Shown: piece by piece, positions 62,737 to 64,000 of the stretch
Position numbering within the stretch: position 1 is the stretch's first letter
Layout: each line of letters begins with the position of its first letter
Source of the DNA: Alteromonadaceae bacterium
GTDB lineage: Bacteria > Pseudomonadota > Gammaproteobacteria > Enterobacterales > Alteromonadaceae
Length of the DNA stretch: 64,000 nucleotides
Direction: 5' to 3'
Assembly: GCA_014872785.1 (NCBI GenBank)
Contig: WKFJ01000054.1
Span: forward strand, 1 to 64,000
Translations under genes and position numbers: made by a program
The notes under the pieces: generated by a model
The model's input: the letters and a program-made list of their open reading frames with translations, nothing else
The model's database searches: none
Told to the model about the DNA's origin: nothing

Positions 62737-64000
62737 ATGCTGCACATTTTAGTGACCACCGCGTTTGGTCTTGAAGAGCTACTTGTCAAAGAGCTAACCT
62801 CAATTATCCCGGGTTGCGAAACCCAACAAAAACCAGGGCAAGTGCGCGTTGCATGTAGTTTAAAAGACGCCTACAAAATTTGTCTTTGGTCTCGCCTAGG
62901 TAATAGAGTTTTATTGCAACTTGCTCAAGGTAAGATGGCAGATGTGCAAGGCTTGTATGACATTGCCAACGAAGTAGATTGGTCCTCACATTTTCGAGTG
63001 CAAAATACCTTTGCAGTCGACTTTTTTGGTACCAATCGACAAATTAAAAACACCCAATTTGGTGCCGTAAAGGTCAAAGACGCTATTGTTGATCAGTTCT
63101 CTAAAAAGTCTGGCTTTCGCCCGAACGTTGACAAGAAAACGCCGCATGTGCGCATTCAGGCACGACTTAACCGCGATATCGTCGCTATCTATCTTGATTT
63201 ATCGGGTGCGAGTTTGCATCAGCGTCATTACCGGACAGAACGCGGTGTTGCGCCTATCAGAGAAAATCTAGCTTTTGCTATGTTGATGCGCAGTGGTTGG
63301 GTCGATAACAATACTTTGCCGATTGTTGATCCTATGTGCGGCTCAGGGACTATCGCAATTGAAGCAGCATTGTACAGTCGTAATATTGCGCCAGGGCAAT
63401 CAAGGAATGCTTGGGGTTTCCACAATTGGTTGGGGCACCAATCAGATGTATGGGAAGACCTGGTGTCCGAAGCGCACGCTGAACAAAAGACCGAAAACGC
63501 GCCCATTTTCGCAAGTGATGTTGACAAAAGTATGGTGCAATTGGCGAAGCAAAATGCCAAAAGGGCAGGTGTCGATAATGCCATTGTTTTCGAAAACTGC
63601 GATGCGCTGGAGTATTCGGTTGATGTCGACAAGCCTGGATTTATGGTCTCCAATACCCCCTACGGTGAAAGGCTAAGCCAGCTAACAAGTTTGATACCAT
63701 TATTCCAAAAGTGGGGGCTGCAACTGAAGCAGCATTTTGCTAATTGGCAATTGGCGCTTCTAACGTCAAACAGAGACCTATTTCGGCAGTTACGTCTAGT
63801 ATCTAAAAAGGCGTATAAGCTCAAAAACGCCAACTTGGATTGTGAATTGGTACTTTTTGATATGGACGCGCGTAATTGCGAAGTGCTCGAATCAGAACAA
63901 GGCCAGCACAACGATTTTGCCAATCGACTTAAAAAGAATAAGCAAAAATCTGATAAGTGGCTGAAAAAGCAGGATATCAACTGTTACCGAATTTATGATG
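62737..64000 (+). CDS. rlmL: 23S rRNA methyltransferase RlmKL, 5' part (runs off the window)
   Basis: Bifunctional enzyme that in E. coli makes m2G2445 (RlmL part) and m7G2069 (RlmK part) of 23S rRNA. From the ATG at 62737 the frame is open to the window end, giving 421 codons. It starts HILVTTAFGLEELLVKEL, has a THUMP region, then the RlmL methyltransferase with VDPMCGSGTIAIEAAL and a catalytic motif that reads SNTPYGERL instead of SNPPYGERL. The last residues (NDFANRLKKNKQKSDKWLKKQ...CYRIYD) begin the RlmK half, so the fused form is present. The pyrD-zapC-to-rlmL neighbourhood agrees with E. coli. Confidence 0.93.
   Translation, partial: MLHILVTTAFGLEELLVKELTSIIPGCETQQKPGQVRVACSLKDAYKICLWSRLGNRVLLQLAQGKMADVQGLYDIANEVDWSSHFRVQNTFAVDFFGTNRQIKNTQFGAVKVKDAIVDQFSKKSGFRPNVDKKTPHVRIQARLNRDIVAIYLDLSGASLHQRHYRTERGVAPIRENLAFAMLMRSGWVDNNTLPIVDPMCGSGTIAIEAALYSRNIAPGQSRNAWGFHNWLGHQSDVWEDLVSEAHAEQKTENAPIFASDVDKSMVQLAKQNAKRAGVDNAIVFENCDALEYSVDVDKPGFMVSNTPYGERLSQLTSLIPLFQKWGLQLKQHFANWQLALLTSNRDLFRQLRLVSKKAYKLKNANLDCELVLFDMDARNCEVLESEQGQHNDFANRLKKNKQKSDKWLKKQDINCYRIYD

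Overview
The window is chromosomal DNA of a marine-type gammaproteobacterium, most likely an Alteromonadales relative (Alteromonas/Glaciecola-like). The basis is conserved gammaproteobacterial gene order: lolC-lolD-lolE, lolB-ispE-prs, hemA-prfA-prmC-sirB2-sirB1-kdsA, gcvA-DUF423-rlmM, msrC-proQ-prc, and pyrD-zapC followed by rlmKL. Na+-coupled carriers and a large NAD-dependent glutamate dehydrogenase also fit. Genus is an inference from gene content; no rRNA, tRNA, integrase, insertion sequence or CRISPR array was seen.

Layout. 1-340: structured non-coding DNA. 341-4630: lipoprotein-sorting ABC transporter (LolCDE), a GNAT acetyltransferase and a DUF2919 membrane protein. 4631-8406: an AT-rich accessory island with a TIR-STAND NTPase gene split into three frames, each break falling in an A7 run, followed by a small membrane protein. 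8407-10582: an unrecognised minus-strand gene, then an SPFH-domain lipoprotein with a small membrane partner. 10632-15246 (minus): rimO, prs, ispE, lolB and a periplasmic rhodanese. 15420-22675 (plus): haem/translation-termination/KDO cluster carrying an inserted REC-DUF3369-HD-GYP regulator. 22778-26935: small exported protein, gcvA, hydrolase, DUF423, rlmM, HAD phosphatase. 26953-30868 (minus): moxR-DUF58-tgpA-like operon. 31047-35312: H-NS-like protein, then ETF-quinone oxidoreductase divergent from etfBA. 35324-39175: small lipoprotein, msrC, small acidic protein, proQ, prc. 39292-44989: two Na+-dependent transporters, pepN, DUF2835. 45231-52195: a DUF1302/DUF1329/Ycf48-like/RND envelope cassette. 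52364-57249: NAD-GDH. 57272-64000: pyrD, zapC, small membrane proteins, DUF4174, a DsbD/ScsB-like reductase with a partner redoxin, and the first part of rlmKL, which runs off the window end.

Most of the window is housekeeping. LolCDE at the left end and LolB further in belong to the same lipoprotein export route although they are not linked. ETF-QO and EtfBA pass electrons from acyl-CoA and other dehydrogenases to quinone. The clearest accessory feature is the AT-rich TIR-STAND island, a likely anti-phage locus. Its two breaks both disappear if one A is added to each A7 run, which leaves three explanations: decay or phase variation, slippage, or sequence error. Intact A7 runs in the neighbouring lolC gene are a useful internal control.
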